Made by a program: the position numbers and the translations under genes
Source of the DNA: Phycisphaerae bacterium
Lineage (GTDB): Bacteria > Planctomycetota > Phycisphaerae > Sedimentisphaerales > Anaerohalosphaeraceae
Assembly: GCA_018052735.1 (NCBI GenBank)
Contig: JAGPMT010000005.1
Span: forward strand, 62,001 to 126,000
DNA: 64,000 nt
Reading direction: 5' to 3'
The notes under the pieces: generated by a model
What the model was told of the DNA's origin: nothing
Databases searched by the model: none
The model's input: the letters and a program-made list of their open reading frames with translations, nothing else
Part shown: positions 1 through 9,668 of the stretch, one piece after another
Position numbering within the stretch: the stretch's first letter is position 1
How the letters are laid out: each line of letters begins with the position of its first letter

Positions 1-925
1 TTGTGCGGCCTGTTTTCATCTCATAGTCAATGCGACCTAATTCTGCTAAGATGCTGGCCAGCTGCGGCAGCGAGAGTCGGTCGGCTTGGGCAAGCAGATC
101 GTCCGGTCTGCGGCTGTCTACGTTTTTTGCTGCCTGTATCGGGGGTGTTCCGCGGCTCATCAGGGCCTTTACCCTGAAAAGACGGCGAAAATGGTATCCA
201 AACGCCCCTATTACAGTGTATTCCGAGTCCCTGTCGGCGGCAAACATCCGCCGCAGCCGGCTGATGGCATCTTCTGTCCGGCCTGTACTGACGGCGTCGA
301 TGACATCGAATGCGTCGAACAGGCGGTTGTGACCGATTAAGGCTTCGATATCCTTTAAGGAAATAGTTTTGGACGGCGCTGCATAAGCGGCCAGCTTATC
401 TATTTCTCTGCATAAGCGGCCGGGGTCATCGCCCGTCAGCTCAACCAGCCAGCGGCTACATTGGCTGTCCAGCCGGATGCCATAGGTCTGCTGGGCATAA
501 TTAGAAACGAATGCAGGAAGCTGGTACGTCTTGATGCCGGGTATTTCGATAACGGCATTGAGTTTCTGAAGCTTTTTGTGCAGCCGCGTGCGTTTGTCCC
601 AAGAGGTGGCGGTTAGAATGAGCACGCTGGAGGGACTGGGATTCTCTATGTACTCTTCCAGAGCTTCAAGGTTGGACCTAATAAACGATTCTGCATTTTT
701 GATAACAACAATTCGTTTGGAGGCCAAAAACGGCAGGGTCCACAATTCTTCCAGAATGTCCGCAATTCTGGCTTCCTCAGCTCGCGGCTCATACAGCGCC
801 ATTTCGCGTTCGTTTTGATCCAGCAATGAATCCAGAAGCCGCTGGCATTCGACACTGACGACATAGGGATCGTCGCCGCAAAGCACGATAAAAGGCCGGG
901 ATGTTTCTGTTGTCTTTTTTGACAC
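1..925 (-). CDS. holA: DNA polymerase III subunit delta (partial, 3' end outside window)
   Basis: This is the clamp-loader delta subunit, which opens the beta sliding clamp for loading onto primed DNA. Reading the minus strand from a GTG at 925 gives about 308 residues with the HolA plan: an N-terminal nucleotide-binding-like domain starting near 'PFIVLCGDDPY', a middle segment with 'LPFLASKRIVVIKNAE', then a helical region with 'LTGDDPGRLCREIDKL' and 'FRRLFRVKAL'. The frame is open to the left edge, so the C-terminus is missing. The start lies 15 nt after the gyrA stop, so the two are probably cotranscribed. The GTG start is inferred because no ATG in this frame sits near the N-terminus. Family assignment is from recognised motifs only. 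Confidence 0.85.
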   Translation of the reverse strand, partial: MSKKTTETSRPFIVLCGDDPYVVSVECQRLLDSLLDQNEREMALYEPRAEEARIADILEELWTLPFLASKRIVVIKNAESFIRSNLEALEEYIENPSPSSVLILTATSWDKRTRLHKKLQKLNAVIEIPGIKTYQLPAFVSNYAQQTYGIRLDSQCSRWLVELTGDDPGRLCREIDKLAAYAAPSKTISLKDIEALIGHNRLFDAFDVIDAVSTGRTEDAISRLRRMFAADRDSEYTVIGAFGYHFRRLFRVKALMSRGTPPIQAAKNVDSRRPDDLLAQADRLSLPQLASILAELGRIDYEMKTGRT

Positions 926-940
926 GGGATTTCTGTCCGG

Positions 941-3502
941 CTACGGTTTGGATTGGTCGTCCTGAATGTCCTGCTGGTCCTCTTCTACAATGAGCCGCTC
1001 GGCTGCAACAAGCTTGTCGCCTTCCTTGAGCGAAATCATTCTGACGCCGGCAGTGTTGCGGCCGATAGCCCGAACTTCTTCAAGACCTGTTCGGACGATC
1101 ATCCCGTTGGCTGTAATCATCATGATTTCGTCATCGTCGTGAACCGCTTTGATGGCTACAACCTTTCCGTTGCGTTCGGTTGTCTTGATGTTGATCAGGC
1201 CGATCCCGCCGCGTCCCTGCACCCGATAATCCGACAATTCGGTGCGTTTGCCATAGCCGTTTTCACAGACGGTCAGCAAAAAGGCTCCTTCTTCTGCTAT
1301 AACCATGCCGATAACCCGGTCCTCGTCCCGCAGGGTAATGCCACGTACCCCGCGGCTGACGCGTCCCATCGGGCGGACATCCGTCTCATGGAAGCGGATC
1401 GCCATTCCATTGCGCGTGCCGAGAATGATGTCGTCGCTGCCGGAAGTGATAGCGGCCCCTATCAAGACATCTCCCTCATCCAGCTTGATGGCAATAACGC
1501 CGCTGCTGCGCGGATTGCTGTAGGCACTGAGGGCTGTTTTTTTGACGATGCCGTTCTGGGTAGCCATAACAAGCTGCCGCTTGTCGTCAAATTCGCGAAC
1601 ATTGATAATCGATGTAATTTTCTCGTCTTTGTCCAGCTGGAGAAGATTAATGATATTGCGTCCTTTGCTTTGTCGGGACATGGCAGGCACATTGTAAACC
1701 TTCAGCCAGTGGCACATGCCTTTGCTGGTGAAAAACATCAGCGTATCGTGCGTGGATGCCACAAACAGATGCTCCAGAAAATCCCCTTCTTTGGTGTCCG
1801 AGCCGATGACACCTTTGCCGCCCCGCCCCTGTTTGCGATAGGCATCAATTTCAGTTCGCTTGATATAGCCGGCGTGGGTAATTGTCACAAGCGTTTCCTC
1901 GTCGGCAATCAGGTCTTCAATCTCCAGCGTATCGGCCTCGTCCATGACAATCTGCGTGCGGCGCGGGCTTTTGTATTTTTCCTTGATTTCAAAAAGGTCC
2001 TCCCGAATTACATCCAGCTGCAAATCCCTGCTGGCCAGAAGAGCTTCAAAGCCGGCGATTTTCTCGGCTACATCCGCATATTCTTTGGCCAGCTTTTCAA
2101 TTTCCAAACCGGTCAGCCGCTGCAGCTGCATTGTCAAAATAGCATCTGCCTGAGGGCCGGACAGAAAGTGATCATTTTTTGTCCGAAGGTCAACAAATTC
2201 CGCCGGAAGCAGTTTACGCAGGGTCTGGCTTTCTGACAGGCGAAGGGGTTTTTTCATCAGGTTGATTTTTGCCGTAGGCCCATCGGGTGAGGCTTTAATC
2301 AGGGCAATAATTTCATCTATATCGCTGACGGCTAAAATCAGCCCTTCCAAAATATGGGCGCGGTTGCGGAAACGCCGCAGCAAATGCCGTGTCCGCCGGC
2401 GGATTACCGTAAGTCGATGGTTAATATACAGCCGCAGCATCTGCTTGATATTCAGAGTTTCCGGGCGGTTGTTGACCAAAGCGACATTGTTAACGGCAAA
2501 TGTTGTCTGCAAAGGAGTAAAACGGTATAATTTGTTCATTACTACATTGCTGTCGGCATCTTTTTTCAGTTCGACAACAATGCGAAGGCCTTTGCGGTCT
2601 GACTCATCACGGATATCGGAGATTTCATCAATCTGGCCGTTCTGGACGCATTCGGCAATTTTTGCCACGATGTTGCTCTTTACGGCCATGTAGGGAATTT
2701 CGGTAATAATTATGCTTTCCTTGCCCCGCTTGTTTGTTTCGACATGTGCCTTGCAGCGTACGCGCAGATGCCCCCTGCCGGTAACATAGGCATCCATAAT
2801 GCCCTTGCGGCCGCAAATAATACCGCCGGTCGGAAAATCCGGCCCCGGCAGGCGTTCAAGAATATCCTTAAAGCCGCAATCGGGGTCCTCTATCATCAGC
2901 AGGAGCGCATCGCATACTTCTTCTACATTATGCGGAGGGATGTTGGTTGCCATCCCGACAGCGATACCGCTGGCACCGTTGACAAGGAGATTTGGAAACT
3001 TGGCCGGCAGAACGGTGGGCTCCTGGCGTGTTTCGTCATAGTTTGGGACAAAGTCAACAGTATCCAGCTTCAAATCTTCCAGCATGTCCACGGCGGCCTG
3101 CGTCATGCGGGCTTCTGTGTACCGCATCGCAGCGGGCGGGTCTGCATCAATGCTGCCGAAATTGCCCTGCGGATCCACCAGCATCACCCGCATATTCCAC
3201 TCCTGCCCCATACGGACAAGGGTGCCGTAGGTTGCCTGATCGCCGTGAGGGTGATAGTTGCCGCTTGTATCACCTACAATCTTGGCACATTTTCGATGTT
3301 TGGAGCGGGGGCCGAGGTTCAAATCGTTCATCGCTACTAATATACGCCGCTGGGAGGGCTTGAGGCCGTCGCGCACATCCGGCAATGCACGCGCAACAAT
3401 GACGCTCATCGCATAATTCAGATACGAATTCTTGAGTTCATCAAGAATCTGCATATCCTCAATATGTTCAGTGTACTCCGGATGAACCGTATTTTCGTCC
3501 AT
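941..3502 (-). CDS. gyrA: DNA gyrase subunit A
   Basis: Breakage-reunion subunit of DNA gyrase, which introduces negative supercoils together with GyrB. The 853 residues fit the family. The N-terminal winged-helix and tower region holds the catalytic tyrosine at Tyr128 ('AAMRYTEAR'). A GyrA box, 'QGRGGKG', lies at the start of the C-terminal beta-pinwheel; it is the element that separates gyrase from topoisomerase IV. The quinolone-determining loop reads [10 protein letters not shown], with Gln89 and Gly93 at the positions equivalent to E. coli Ser83 and Asp87. The start is the ATG at 3502. A strong promoter lies upstream at 3574-3602, and holA follows. gyrB is not in the window. Confidence 0.97.
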   Translation of the reverse strand: MDENTVHPEYTEHIEDMQILDELKNSYLNYAMSVIVARALPDVRDGLKPSQRRILVAMNDLNLGPRSKHRKCAKIVGDTSGNYHPHGDQATYGTLVRMGQEWNMRVMLVDPQGNFGSIDADPPAAMRYTEARMTQAAVDMLEDLKLDTVDFVPNYDETRQEPTVLPAKFPNLLVNGASGIAVGMATNIPPHNVEEVCDALLLMIEDPDCGFKDILERLPGPDFPTGGIICGRKGIMDAYVTGRGHLRVRCKAHVETNKRGKESIIITEIPYMAVKSNIVAKIAECVQNGQIDEISDIRDESDRKGLRIVVELKKDADSNVVMNKLYRFTPLQTTFAVNNVALVNNRPETLNIKQMLRLYINHRLTVIRRRTRHLLRRFRNRAHILEGLILAVSDIDEIIALIKASPDGPTAKINLMKKPLRLSESQTLRKLLPAEFVDLRTKNDHFLSGPQADAILTMQLQRLTGLEIEKLAKEYADVAEKIAGFEALLASRDLQLDVIREDLFEIKEKYKSPRRTQIVMDEADTLEIEDLIADEETLVTITHAGYIKRTEIDAYRKQGRGGKGVIGSDTKEGDFLEHLFVASTHDTLMFFTSKGMCHWLKVYNVPAMSRQSKGRNIINLLQLDKDEKITSIINVREFDDKRQLVMATQNGIVKKTALSAYSNPRSSGVIAIKLDEGDVLIGAAITSGSDDIILGTRNGMAIRFHETDVRPMGRVSRGVRGITLRDEDRVIGMVIAEEGAFLLTVCENGYGKRTELSDYRVQGRGGIGLINIKTTERNGKVVAIKAVHDDDEIMMITANGMIVRTGLEEVRAIGRNTAGVRMISLKEGDKLVAAERLIVEEDQQDIQDDQSKP

Positions 3503-3573
3503 AAATATGCCTTTAGACTGTTTTAGAAAGATAAAACCTTATACTGTGTTTTATTACATATTGCAAAATAATA

Positions 3574-3602
3574 AGAATACCTTAATTCGGTCTTGCTGTC
3601 AA
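3574..3602 (-). promoter_or_regulatory. sigma-70-type promoter of gyrA
   Basis: On the minus strand TTGACA (3602-3597) and TATTCT (3579-3574) are separated by exactly 17 nt. The -35 is a perfect consensus and the -10 matches 5 of 6. It points at gyrA and gives a leader of about 70 nt. The 3503-3727 gap otherwise holds no convincing gene; a 28-codon minus-strand ORF upstream of the promoter has no support. Confidence 0.75.
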
Positions 3603-3727
3603 TCTTGCCCCAAATCCGGCAGGCCCTTTTTTAAGCATATTTTCAGGGTTCCATACAGAATTTGCTGTATTGCGGCGGCCTTCATAGTATGGGGATATAA
3701 AGCGGCTGCTGTGCCGGAAACCAGACG

Positions 3728-5203
3728 TCAGTAAAGCTGCTCTGACCCGCCGAAAATAGCCTTGATTGTATCCAGATTGGGGATTATGGGCGGCAGGTTA
3801 TCCGCCGGCGAGAAGGCCTGCGACCAATATACCAGTATGGCCTTGCCCATCAGATAATCACGCGGCACAACACCGGCATCGTATGTACGGCCCCTGTTGC
3901 CGATACCCTCATTAGACCAGAGGCGTCCATCTAAACTATTGCCGGTATTGTCTCCGCAGACAAAATACTGCTCCCTACCCAGCACAAATGGAATTTCATC
4001 TGTTGCCCGCAGAGAATACCCTTCTTTGCCCATATAAAAAATATCGCGGAAGAGTCCTACATGCCTTATTTGAACCGGACCGGCTGCAAAGATCTGCACG
4101 CGGGGCGGGGTTTCAGAACTGGCCGGCTGCGGAGAGAAATCGGGGTCTGCCGAAAGGTCATAGGTGAGCCGCCGGCTGCCCCACTGCAATACCAGAAGCT
4201 GGTCTACACAGGCAAATTCAAACTTCTCATACCGCCCCGGGGCAATCGGTCCTATCAGCATCGGTAAGCGCAAGTCTTTTGTTGTATCATTGACGGTTTT
4301 GGTTAAAACCATAACTCCCCCGAATTCGATGCGTGCGGAGTAGAGAACATTGTATTTTTCAAGGGAAGCCCCAATACAGCCGCCGCTGGCTTCATGTTGG
4401 GCATAAAAGGTAATCATCAGATCACTGACAATGGGTTTGGATTCTTTATCCCATCCGTCGTTGTAGGCACAGCCGGCGCGGAAGCAAGAAGGATCATTGG
4501 GGACAAAGTTTATCGTATGAAGCTGCCCGGATGTATCCTCCAGAGAAAAAAACGCACGCTGAAGCTGCCAAGTCGAATTCGGTTCATTTTGAAAAGGCAG
4601 CGGACTGGGTTTGTTAAGCGGACATATAGGGTCGTCATTGTTCACAAGAGGCGGATTGTCCTGCAGAAAAATGGGCGTCCACAACTCTTTTTGCACGCCG
4701 GCTGGTTTGCGGGCTATTTGACCGTTAATGAAAACATCACCGTTGATCAGCTGTACTGTCTCGTTGGGCAGCGCAATCAGCCGTTTGATGTAATTGTCCT
4801 TGGGATTGATCGGATTTTTGAAAACGACGACATCCCAGCGTTTCGGTTCAAAAAACTGATAAATCGATTTCAAAACGAATATGCGGTCGCCGTTTTTCAT
4901 ATTGTCTGCGGTCTGGGGGGGCTGGCTGCAATTGCAGATTGGGCAGCGCGGAGGCAGAAACCCTGCCGTATCGCTGCCGATATCAAAGGCATATCCGCAC
5001 TGCTGACAGCGCAGATGATAATGAGCTCCGCGGAGGGTATCTGCCATGCTGCCGGTAGGTATCTGAAATGCCTGAACAGCAAAACCCTGAAACAGCAGCG
5101 CCAAGATAAACGCAACCAGCAGCCATTCGAAAAGGGTAACAATGTTTTCAACAGAATGCTGATGCCGATGAGCCAAGCTTTGATAGGGCTGGTTTTGTTC
5201 CAT
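3728..5203 (-). CDS. lepB: Signal peptidase I with zinc-ribbon insert (paralogue 1)
   Basis: Type I leader peptidase (family S26), an inner-membrane Ser/Lys protease that removes signal peptides from exported proteins. A membrane segment (about residues 24-46) precedes the nucleophile Ser52 in 'PTGSM'; the general-base lysine is Lys140 in 'NYIKR'; the conserved box 'CGDNTGNSLDGRLW' lies near the C-terminus. At 491 residues it is far longer than the usual 200-320. One insert sits just after the active serine and carries four cysteines (66, 69, 87, 90) in a zinc-ribbon pattern. A second, about 200 residues, lies between the lysine box and the GDN box. The gene is 46 nt downstream of a paralogue with the same architecture. 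Confidence 0.9.
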   Translation of the reverse strand: MEQNQPYQSLAHRHQHSVENIVTLFEWLLVAFILALLFQGFAVQAFQIPTGSMADTLRGAHYHLRCQQCGYAFDIGSDTAGFLPPRCPICNCSQPPQTADNMKNGDRIFVLKSIYQFFEPKRWDVVVFKNPINPKDNYIKRLIALPNETVQLINGDVFINGQIARKPAGVQKELWTPIFLQDNPPLVNNDDPICPLNKPSPLPFQNEPNSTWQLQRAFFSLEDTSGQLHTINFVPNDPSCFRAGCAYNDGWDKESKPIVSDLMITFYAQHEASGGCIGASLEKYNVLYSARIEFGGVMVLTKTVNDTTKDLRLPMLIGPIAPGRYEKFEFACVDQLLVLQWGSRRLTYDLSADPDFSPQPASSETPPRVQIFAAGPVQIRHVGLFRDIFYMGKEGYSLRATDEIPFVLGREQYFVCGDNTGNSLDGRLWSNEGIGNRGRTYDAGVVPRDYLMGKAILVYWSQAFSPADNLPPIIPNLDTIKAIFGGSEQLY

Positions 5204-5249
5204 TATACAATAAGAGATTTAAAACATCTTAACTCCTGTTGATACGGAA

Positions 5250-6824
5250 TTATTCCGTGCCGCCGTAAATAACCTTCATCCCATCCACAAAAGGAATCCA
5301 GCGAATCGGTATCCGGCTGAGAGGTCCTTTCTCAATGCGGTAGCCGCCGGGCCAGTGCACGACAAATGCCTTTCCGACAAGATAGTCTTGCGGCACTATG
5401 CCGGCCGGATACTCAGGTCGGCCCGGATTGGCCAGACCCGGGCGGTCCCACAGTCGGGAATCCAGACTGAATGGACTGTTGTCGCCGCAGGCAAAGTATT
5501 CACCGTCATGCATGACCATCGGGGACTCTTTGGTCCCGCGTTTGATATTGTCTGAAATATAGTGGATGTCTCTGTATAAGGCAATGTGACTCAGACGAAG
5601 GCTGCCGATGCCGAAAATCTGAACAAGGGGCCTGATATGATAATCCGTGCCGGCATCTTCAATGCCGTTTCCGAGGTCATATGCAACCTTCGAACTTCCG
5701 TACTCCAGAATCAGCTGATGATCCAAGGTGGCAAAACGAAATCGGGTAATCCTTTTCAAATCGTCGGGTCGGCATTGTCCGGCTGCTATTATAACAGGTT
5801 CCCCTGCTGGGCTTAATCGGGCAATCTCCATCCGGCCGTCAGAATGAATCCAGCCTTCATAGGCGATGCCGTATTTTCGAATCTGTGCTCCTGCGGCCGA
5901 GTTTTGCCCGATAGAGGCATAATATTCGGCCATCAAATCGCTGCACAAAGGCATCATCGGATAACTGGCCGGATCATCATAGGCATATGTGGCGCGAAAA
6001 TCATTGCCCTGCCTGTCATTGTATTGAATGCGGTGAATTGCCGAATCCGAACTTTTCAGTTCGAACACCGTAGGGCCGTCGGCTGATAAATTCCATTGGG
6101 ATGCTTCTACACACTCGAACGGCTGTCTCCACGTGTGTCCATTAAAACTCTTTTCATCAGGACGTGCCGGAGGAAAGTCGTTATGATAAACCACCATCCA
6201 TAGTTCTTCCTGAACATTAGGCGGTTTTCGCTGAATGAGGCCGTTGATGTAAATGTCGCCATCAATAATCTGAAGGGTCTCCCCCGGCAAGGCAATGCAG
6301 CGTTTGATATAGTTAATGCGGGGTTCAAGGGGATTTTTAAAAACTATAACATCCCATCGTTTCGGCTGGAAAAACTGATAGATGCATTTGATGACGAAAA
6401 TCTGATCACCTTTGAAAACCGTCCGCGCAAAAGCAGGAACCGTTTTGCCGTCTTTATAGATAAAATAGCGGCCGTCGCTGGAACGGATTGGGGCCGGCTC
6501 GGCATAGCCGCAGCTTGGACAGCGGGATGAGCGGGGACCAATGGGAAGTTTTTGGGATGGGGTTACGGTGTCAGACATGCCGTATCGCTGTGCAATAAAG
6601 TCGTGGTCGTAGCGAAATCCGCACTGGCCGCAGCGAATCCGAAAATGCGCACCCCGAAGAGTTTCGGCCATACTGCCGGTTGGAATGCGGTAAACCTGCA
6701 TAACAAAAATGATAAAGACAAGGGTGTTTGCAAAAGCGGTAATCAGCCACTCTGCATTACGATATGCGCTGTCAATTTTGTCTTTCCCAGAGAAAACAAG
6801 ATTATCATTAAATATTGAAGACAT
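5250..6824 (-). CDS. lepB: Signal peptidase I with zinc-ribbon insert (paralogue 2)
   Basis: Second S26 signal peptidase, 524 residues, with the same plan as its downstream neighbour. A membrane segment (about residues 26-45) is followed by nucleophile Ser51 in 'PTGSM', general base Lys174 in 'NYIKR' and the C-terminal box 'CGDNSPFSLDSRLW'. The insert after Ser51 has paired cysteines 65/68 and 102/105, and a further insert of about 200 residues precedes the GDN box. Both catalytic residues are intact in both copies, so both should be active. The divergence suggests an old tandem duplication with possible substrate specialisation. The start is the ATG at 6824, with only a weak ribosome site. 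Confidence 0.9.
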   Translation of the reverse strand: MSSIFNDNLVFSGKDKIDSAYRNAEWLITAFANTLVFIIFVMQVYRIPTGSMAETLRGAHFRIRCGQCGFRYDHDFIAQRYGMSDTVTPSQKLPIGPRSSRCPSCGYAEPAPIRSSDGRYFIYKDGKTVPAFARTVFKGDQIFVIKCIYQFFQPKRWDVIVFKNPLEPRINYIKRCIALPGETLQIIDGDIYINGLIQRKPPNVQEELWMVVYHNDFPPARPDEKSFNGHTWRQPFECVEASQWNLSADGPTVFELKSSDSAIHRIQYNDRQGNDFRATYAYDDPASYPMMPLCSDLMAEYYASIGQNSAAGAQIRKYGIAYEGWIHSDGRMEIARLSPAGEPVIIAAGQCRPDDLKRITRFRFATLDHQLILEYGSSKVAYDLGNGIEDAGTDYHIRPLVQIFGIGSLRLSHIALYRDIHYISDNIKRGTKESPMVMHDGEYFACGDNSPFSLDSRLWDRPGLANPGRPEYPAGIVPQDYLVGKAFVVHWPGGYRIEKGPLSRIPIRWIPFVDGMKVIYGGTE

Positions 6825-6968
6825 ATTAGTTCCGCTTTTGTGATAAAAATAATTCTTCTATTTTATACATAATCTAATAAAGGGGCAAGAATTGATTCTG
6901 TCATTAGGAAAAAAATCCAAGTTTCCAAGACTGAATTCCATAACTTAAAAAAAATCTGAAAAAATCGC

Positions 6969-6997
6969 TTGATGATTAGAAGTCTTTTCTATATAGT
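6969..6997 (+). promoter_or_regulatory. Predicted promoter of the HU-like gene
   Basis: TTGATG (6969-6974) and TATAGT (6992-6997) are separated by 17 nt in an AT-rich 262-nt gap between the divergent signal peptidase and HU genes. The leader would be about 80 nt. Confidence 0.5.
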
Positions 6998-7086
6998 AAG
7001 TTGCAATAACGCAAATCAGCTTCCATGAGACCTTGCGGCGGATTAAAAATTTTAAAGAATAAATAGTTAAAACAAGAGGGTCGCAG

Positions 7087-7404
7087 ATGTCAACAATCAC
7101 GAAGAAAGATCTAATTGACAGAATTTCTGATGCCACACAGGCAAAAAGGGTTGTTGTAAAGCGCATTATTCAGTCCTTTCTTGATGAGATTATATCTGAA
7201 TTGGCTGCAGATAACCGGCTGGAGTTTCGCGATTTCGGTGTTTTTGAAACACGAAGCCGGACGGCTCGTGTAGCGCAAAATCCTAAAACACTCGAGCGGG
7301 TTAAGGTGCCATCCAAACGCAGCGTCAAATTCAAGATGGGTCGCCTCCTGAAAGAACGTTTGTCTGGCAGTTCTTCGCTTGCTCCTACGCGGGATGCGGA
7401 TTAG
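7087..7404 (+). CDS. HU/IHF-family DNA-binding protein
   Basis: Small nucleoid-associated protein that bends DNA as a dimer. The 105 residues begin with the helical dimerisation part ('ITKKDLIDRISDATQAKRVVVKRIIQSFLD' split over residues 4-33) and continue with the beta-arm core 'LEFRDFGVFETRSRTARVAQNP', which contains the conserved GxFxxxxRxxRxxxNP-type pattern and the proline that intercalates DNA. A short Ser/Pro-rich tail follows. The start is the ATG at 7087, preceded by 'gagggtcgcag'. It lies just upstream of a cold-shock gene in the same orientation. HU versus IHF subtype cannot be decided from sequence alone. Confidence 0.92.
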   Translation: MSTITKKDLIDRISDATQAKRVVVKRIIQSFLDEIISELAADNRLEFRDFGVFETRSRTARVAQNPKTLERVKVPSKRSVKFKMGRLLKERLSGSSSLAPTRDAD

Positions 7405-7466
7405 ACCTTCTTTTATGCTTGCCCATTTTGGCCGGCACAAGTAAAGTAAGTATGCAGGAGACAAAA

Positions 7467-7700
7467 ATGGCCGAAGGAAAGGTCAAATGGTTCGATAAAA
7501 AGAAGGGATACGGTTTCATTCTCAGCGAAGAAGGCAAGGATATTTTTGTCCATTATACCAGCTTTGCAGACAGTTCTTTGCGTTCCCTGAACGATGGAGA
7601 CATCGTTGTATTTGACATCGTTCCGGGGGAAAAGGGTCTGCGAGCAAAGAATGTTTCTCTGAAAACAGCTGCGAAAGCGACAGCAGATTCAGGGTTATAG
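7467..7700 (+). CDS. Cold-shock domain protein
   Basis: Single-stranded nucleic-acid-binding protein of the CspA family, an RNA chaperone. The 77 residues form one OB-fold with both signature motifs: RNP1 'KGYGFI' and RNP2 'DIFVHYT'. The frame extends upstream to 7419, but the ATG at 7467 is chosen because it has a clear ribosome site (GCAGGAG at 7454-7460, 6-nt spacer) and begins with the canonical 'MAEGKVKWFD'. The C-terminus carries a short Ala/Lys extension of about 10 residues beyond the usual domain. Confidence 0.95.
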   Translation: MAEGKVKWFDKKKGYGFILSEEGKDIFVHYTSFADSSLRSLNDGDIVVFDIVPGEKGLRAKNVSLKTAAKATADSGL

Positions 7701-7827
7701 CTTCAGAAGAATAGCTCCTGTCGGATTGGACTATATCTGTGAGAGCAGTGTTATCGGAAGATAGAAGTGCCGCCTACGGGTGAGATCTATACGGCGGAGG
7801 GTCTGGTTTAGTAAAAGAGCAGAAAGG

Positions 7828-8463
7828 ATGTCCACAATAACATACCATGAAGCTCTGGACTGCCGGGTGCTTGTATTGAATAAGCACTATTTGGCACTGC
7901 GGGTTATCGGTGCCCGGCGGGCTTTTTCGCTGTTATTCCGCAATCTGGCTGAAGTTGTATCTTGTGATGACGGGACTTATGCCAATTATAATTTTCAAAG
8001 CTGGATGGAAGTCAGCGAAGCAAAACGCACATTCGAAGCCCACAAGTACGACTGGATAAGGACGGTCAATTTTGATATCGCTGTTCCACGTGTCATCCGT
8101 CTGCTCTGTTATGACCGCATTCCAAATAAAAGCGTCAAACTCAACCGCCGCAATATATTTGCACGGGACAGCTGCCATTGCCAGTACTGCGGCAAGAAAT
8201 TTCCGCCGGCGGAACTTTCACTGGATCATGTGATACCGCGCCGTCTCGGGGGGCAGACAACATGGGAAAATATTGTCTGTGCATGTATGAAATGCAATGT
8301 CAAAAAAGGTGGCCGCACGCCTGCTCAGGCGGGAATGAAGCTGGTTCAGCTGCCGGAAAAACCAAAACGGAATCCCGTTATTCATATCCATTTAAGCCAT
8401 GAACGCTACAGCAGCTGGAAACAATTCCTTGAACATGCTTACTGGTCAGTGGAATTGACTTAA
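7828..8463 (+). CDS. HNH endonuclease
   Basis: HNH-fold nuclease of the kind common in bacterial chromosomes; its cellular substrate is not known. Numbering from the ATG at 7828 (211 residues), the zinc-binding cysteines are Cys118/Cys121 ('CQYCG') and Cys153/Cys156 ('CACMKC'), and the catalytic '[10 protein letters not shown]' has His134. The N-terminal half ('[13 protein letters not shown]...[10 protein letters not shown]') is the conserved accessory region of this subfamily. A GTG at 7780 would add 16 residues, but the first of those look unlike the family and neither start has a well-spaced ribosome site. It is a single gene with no modification enzyme beside it, so I do not call it a restriction enzyme. 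Confidence 0.85.
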   Translation: MSTITYHEALDCRVLVLNKHYLALRVIGARRAFSLLFRNLAEVVSCDDGTYANYNFQSWMEVSEAKRTFEAHKYDWIRTVNFDIAVPRVIRLLCYDRIPNKSVKLNRRNIFARDSCHCQYCGKKFPPAELSLDHVIPRRLGGQTTWENIVCACMKCNVKKGGRTPAQAGMKLVQLPEKPKRNPVIHIHLSHERYSSWKQFLEHAYWSVELT

Positions 8464-8478
8464 AAGATTGAAGTTATA

Positions 8479-9219
8479 TCAGAAATGGGGATGAAATAAT
8501 CCTGCTGCAAGATTATAAAGGCCGTGGAGCGCCATGGCTGCAGCAAAAAAAACAAAACCATGTGACAGGTCAGCTGCCCTGCTGTCTTTGAGCTGTATTT
8601 TCCAAACACGGATGAGCCCTAAAGAAGCAATCAGCGAACAAACAAGATGAAGCAAGGTACATACGGTCCAGCGATACAGGCTGTACTGATGCGGATTATT
8701 CAAAGAGCTTATCGGTATATAGAGCCAGATATAAAGAAGGTTTTCGGACGCAGAGAAAATGAATGCAGAAACTGCTGCGGCAATAAGAAACTGTCCTGCT
8801 GAAAAAATGCGATACGGCTTTTTTTCCAAAAGGTATATCATTCCTGATTGCTTAAGCAGTTCTTCAATGATAGGGGCAAAAACTGTCATATACAGGGCAT
8901 GTGTCAGCCCTTGCCCACCCGAAATAACCGCTCCCAAGACGGCAAAAGAGCCGCCGGTCAGTGCGGCAGCCAAAGTGACTGCCCAATTGCCGAGCCGGGT
9001 ACACTGGCTGCGTTTTTGAGCCAGCCACTGCCCTAACTCGGCCTGCTTCAGCTGGCCTGTGAAGACAGGTTCATTTAAAACCGAATCCCGTACCGTCGAG
9101 ATCTCATCTTCTCGGCCGTCTAATGGGGGCACGGCAGATTCACTGGGATCCGAATTGAAGGGACCGGGGTAATTAACCGGCTCGACATTGACATCAAAAT
9201 AATCGGGGGAAGCACTCAT
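8479..9219 (-). CDS. PrsW-like intramembrane protease (PF13367-type)
   Basis: Predicted polytopic membrane protease related to PrsW, which in Bacillus cleaves an anti-sigma factor. With the start at 9219 (246 residues) the conserved residues stand out: Glu119-Glu120-x-x-Lys123 in 'APIIEELLKQ', Glu159 in 'FSASEN', His191, and His232/Asn236 in 'ALHGLYN', all within or next to hydrophobic helices. Residues 1-75 are soluble and acidic. The ATG at 9219 overlaps the stop of the upstream UPF0145 gene by 4 nt (ATGA), which decides the start. Substrate unknown; a CPBP-type protease is the main alternative. Confidence 0.75.
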   Translation of the reverse strand: MSASPDYFDVNVEPVNYPGPFNSDPSESAVPPLDGREDEISTVRDSVLNEPVFTGQLKQAELGQWLAQKRSQCTRLGNWAVTLAAALTGGSFAVLGAVISGGQGLTHALYMTVFAPIIEELLKQSGMIYLLEKKPYRIFSAGQFLIAAAVSAFIFSASENLLYIWLYIPISSLNNPHQYSLYRWTVCTLLHLVCSLIASLGLIRVWKIQLKDSRAADLSHGFVFFAAAMALHGLYNLAAGLFHPHF

Positions 9220-9668
9220 TTCAAGGCGGTTCCGTAAGCGAGCATTTCTACGCCGCCGGGTTTGTTTTTCTGCTGTCCTTGAATAGCAGAAGTTTCGTAG
9301 CGGATATTCCAAACAATACGCGCCCCCTGCTGCTTTGCCTGCTCGAGCATCCTCACTGTCGCCTGTCGGCGTGCCCGCTCCATAAGGGTTACGTAGCTTT
9401 TCATTTCCCCGCCGAATAAGGTTCGAAGCCCTGCCGCAAACACCTTAAAATAGTCCGTTGCGATAACGGCCGCTCCCATCACAAGAAACGGCTGGGTGTT
9501 TTCCAGTTCCGGCGGGATGCTTTTCAGGTTGGTTATCATCATATCTTTATAGCATTCTTCCTGCTGCCGGAGTTGTCTGAAATGGTGCAGTTCCGTGCCC
9601 TTTCCAATCAGCATAAAAACAACAACCAGTATCAATGGAATTGCAATTTGCAGCAGAAGTTCTATCAT
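9216..9668 (-). CDS. Membrane-anchored UPF0145 (YbjQ-family) protein
   Basis: 150 residues with one N-terminal membrane helix (about residues 5-22) followed by a UPF0145/YbjQ-type domain: 'GGEMKSYVTLMERARRQATVRMLEQAKQQGA' and 'VWNIRYETSAI' match the family core. The biochemical function of the family is not established; the fold forms symmetric multimers and was once called heavy-metal-binding. This copy differs from its upstream neighbour in carrying the membrane anchor. It overlaps both neighbours by 4 nt (9665-9668 and 9216-9219), so the three genes are almost certainly one operon. Confidence 0.75.
   Translation of the reverse strand: MIELLLQIAIPLILVVVFMLIGKGTELHHFRQLRQQEECYKDMMITNLKSIPPELENTQPFLVMGAAVIATDYFKVFAAGLRTLFGGEMKSYVTLMERARRQATVRMLEQAKQQGARIVWNIRYETSAIQGQQKNKPGGVEMLAYGTALK

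Noticed and set aside
646-864. 72-residue minus-strand ORF
   Set aside because: Out-of-frame shadow inside holA, whose true frame begins at the GTG at 925.
953-2236. 427-residue plus-strand ORF
   Set aside because: It lies wholly antisense to gyrA, has low-complexity composition and no family motifs; a shadow of a conserved gene.
4394-5242. 282-residue plus-strand ORF over the signal peptidase gene
   Set aside because: Antisense to a gene with intact catalytic motifs; no ribosome site or domain.
7828-8463. HNH gene as part of a restriction or homing element
   Set aside because: No methyltransferase, intron or inverted repeats are nearby, and the subfamily is a chromosomal housekeeping type.
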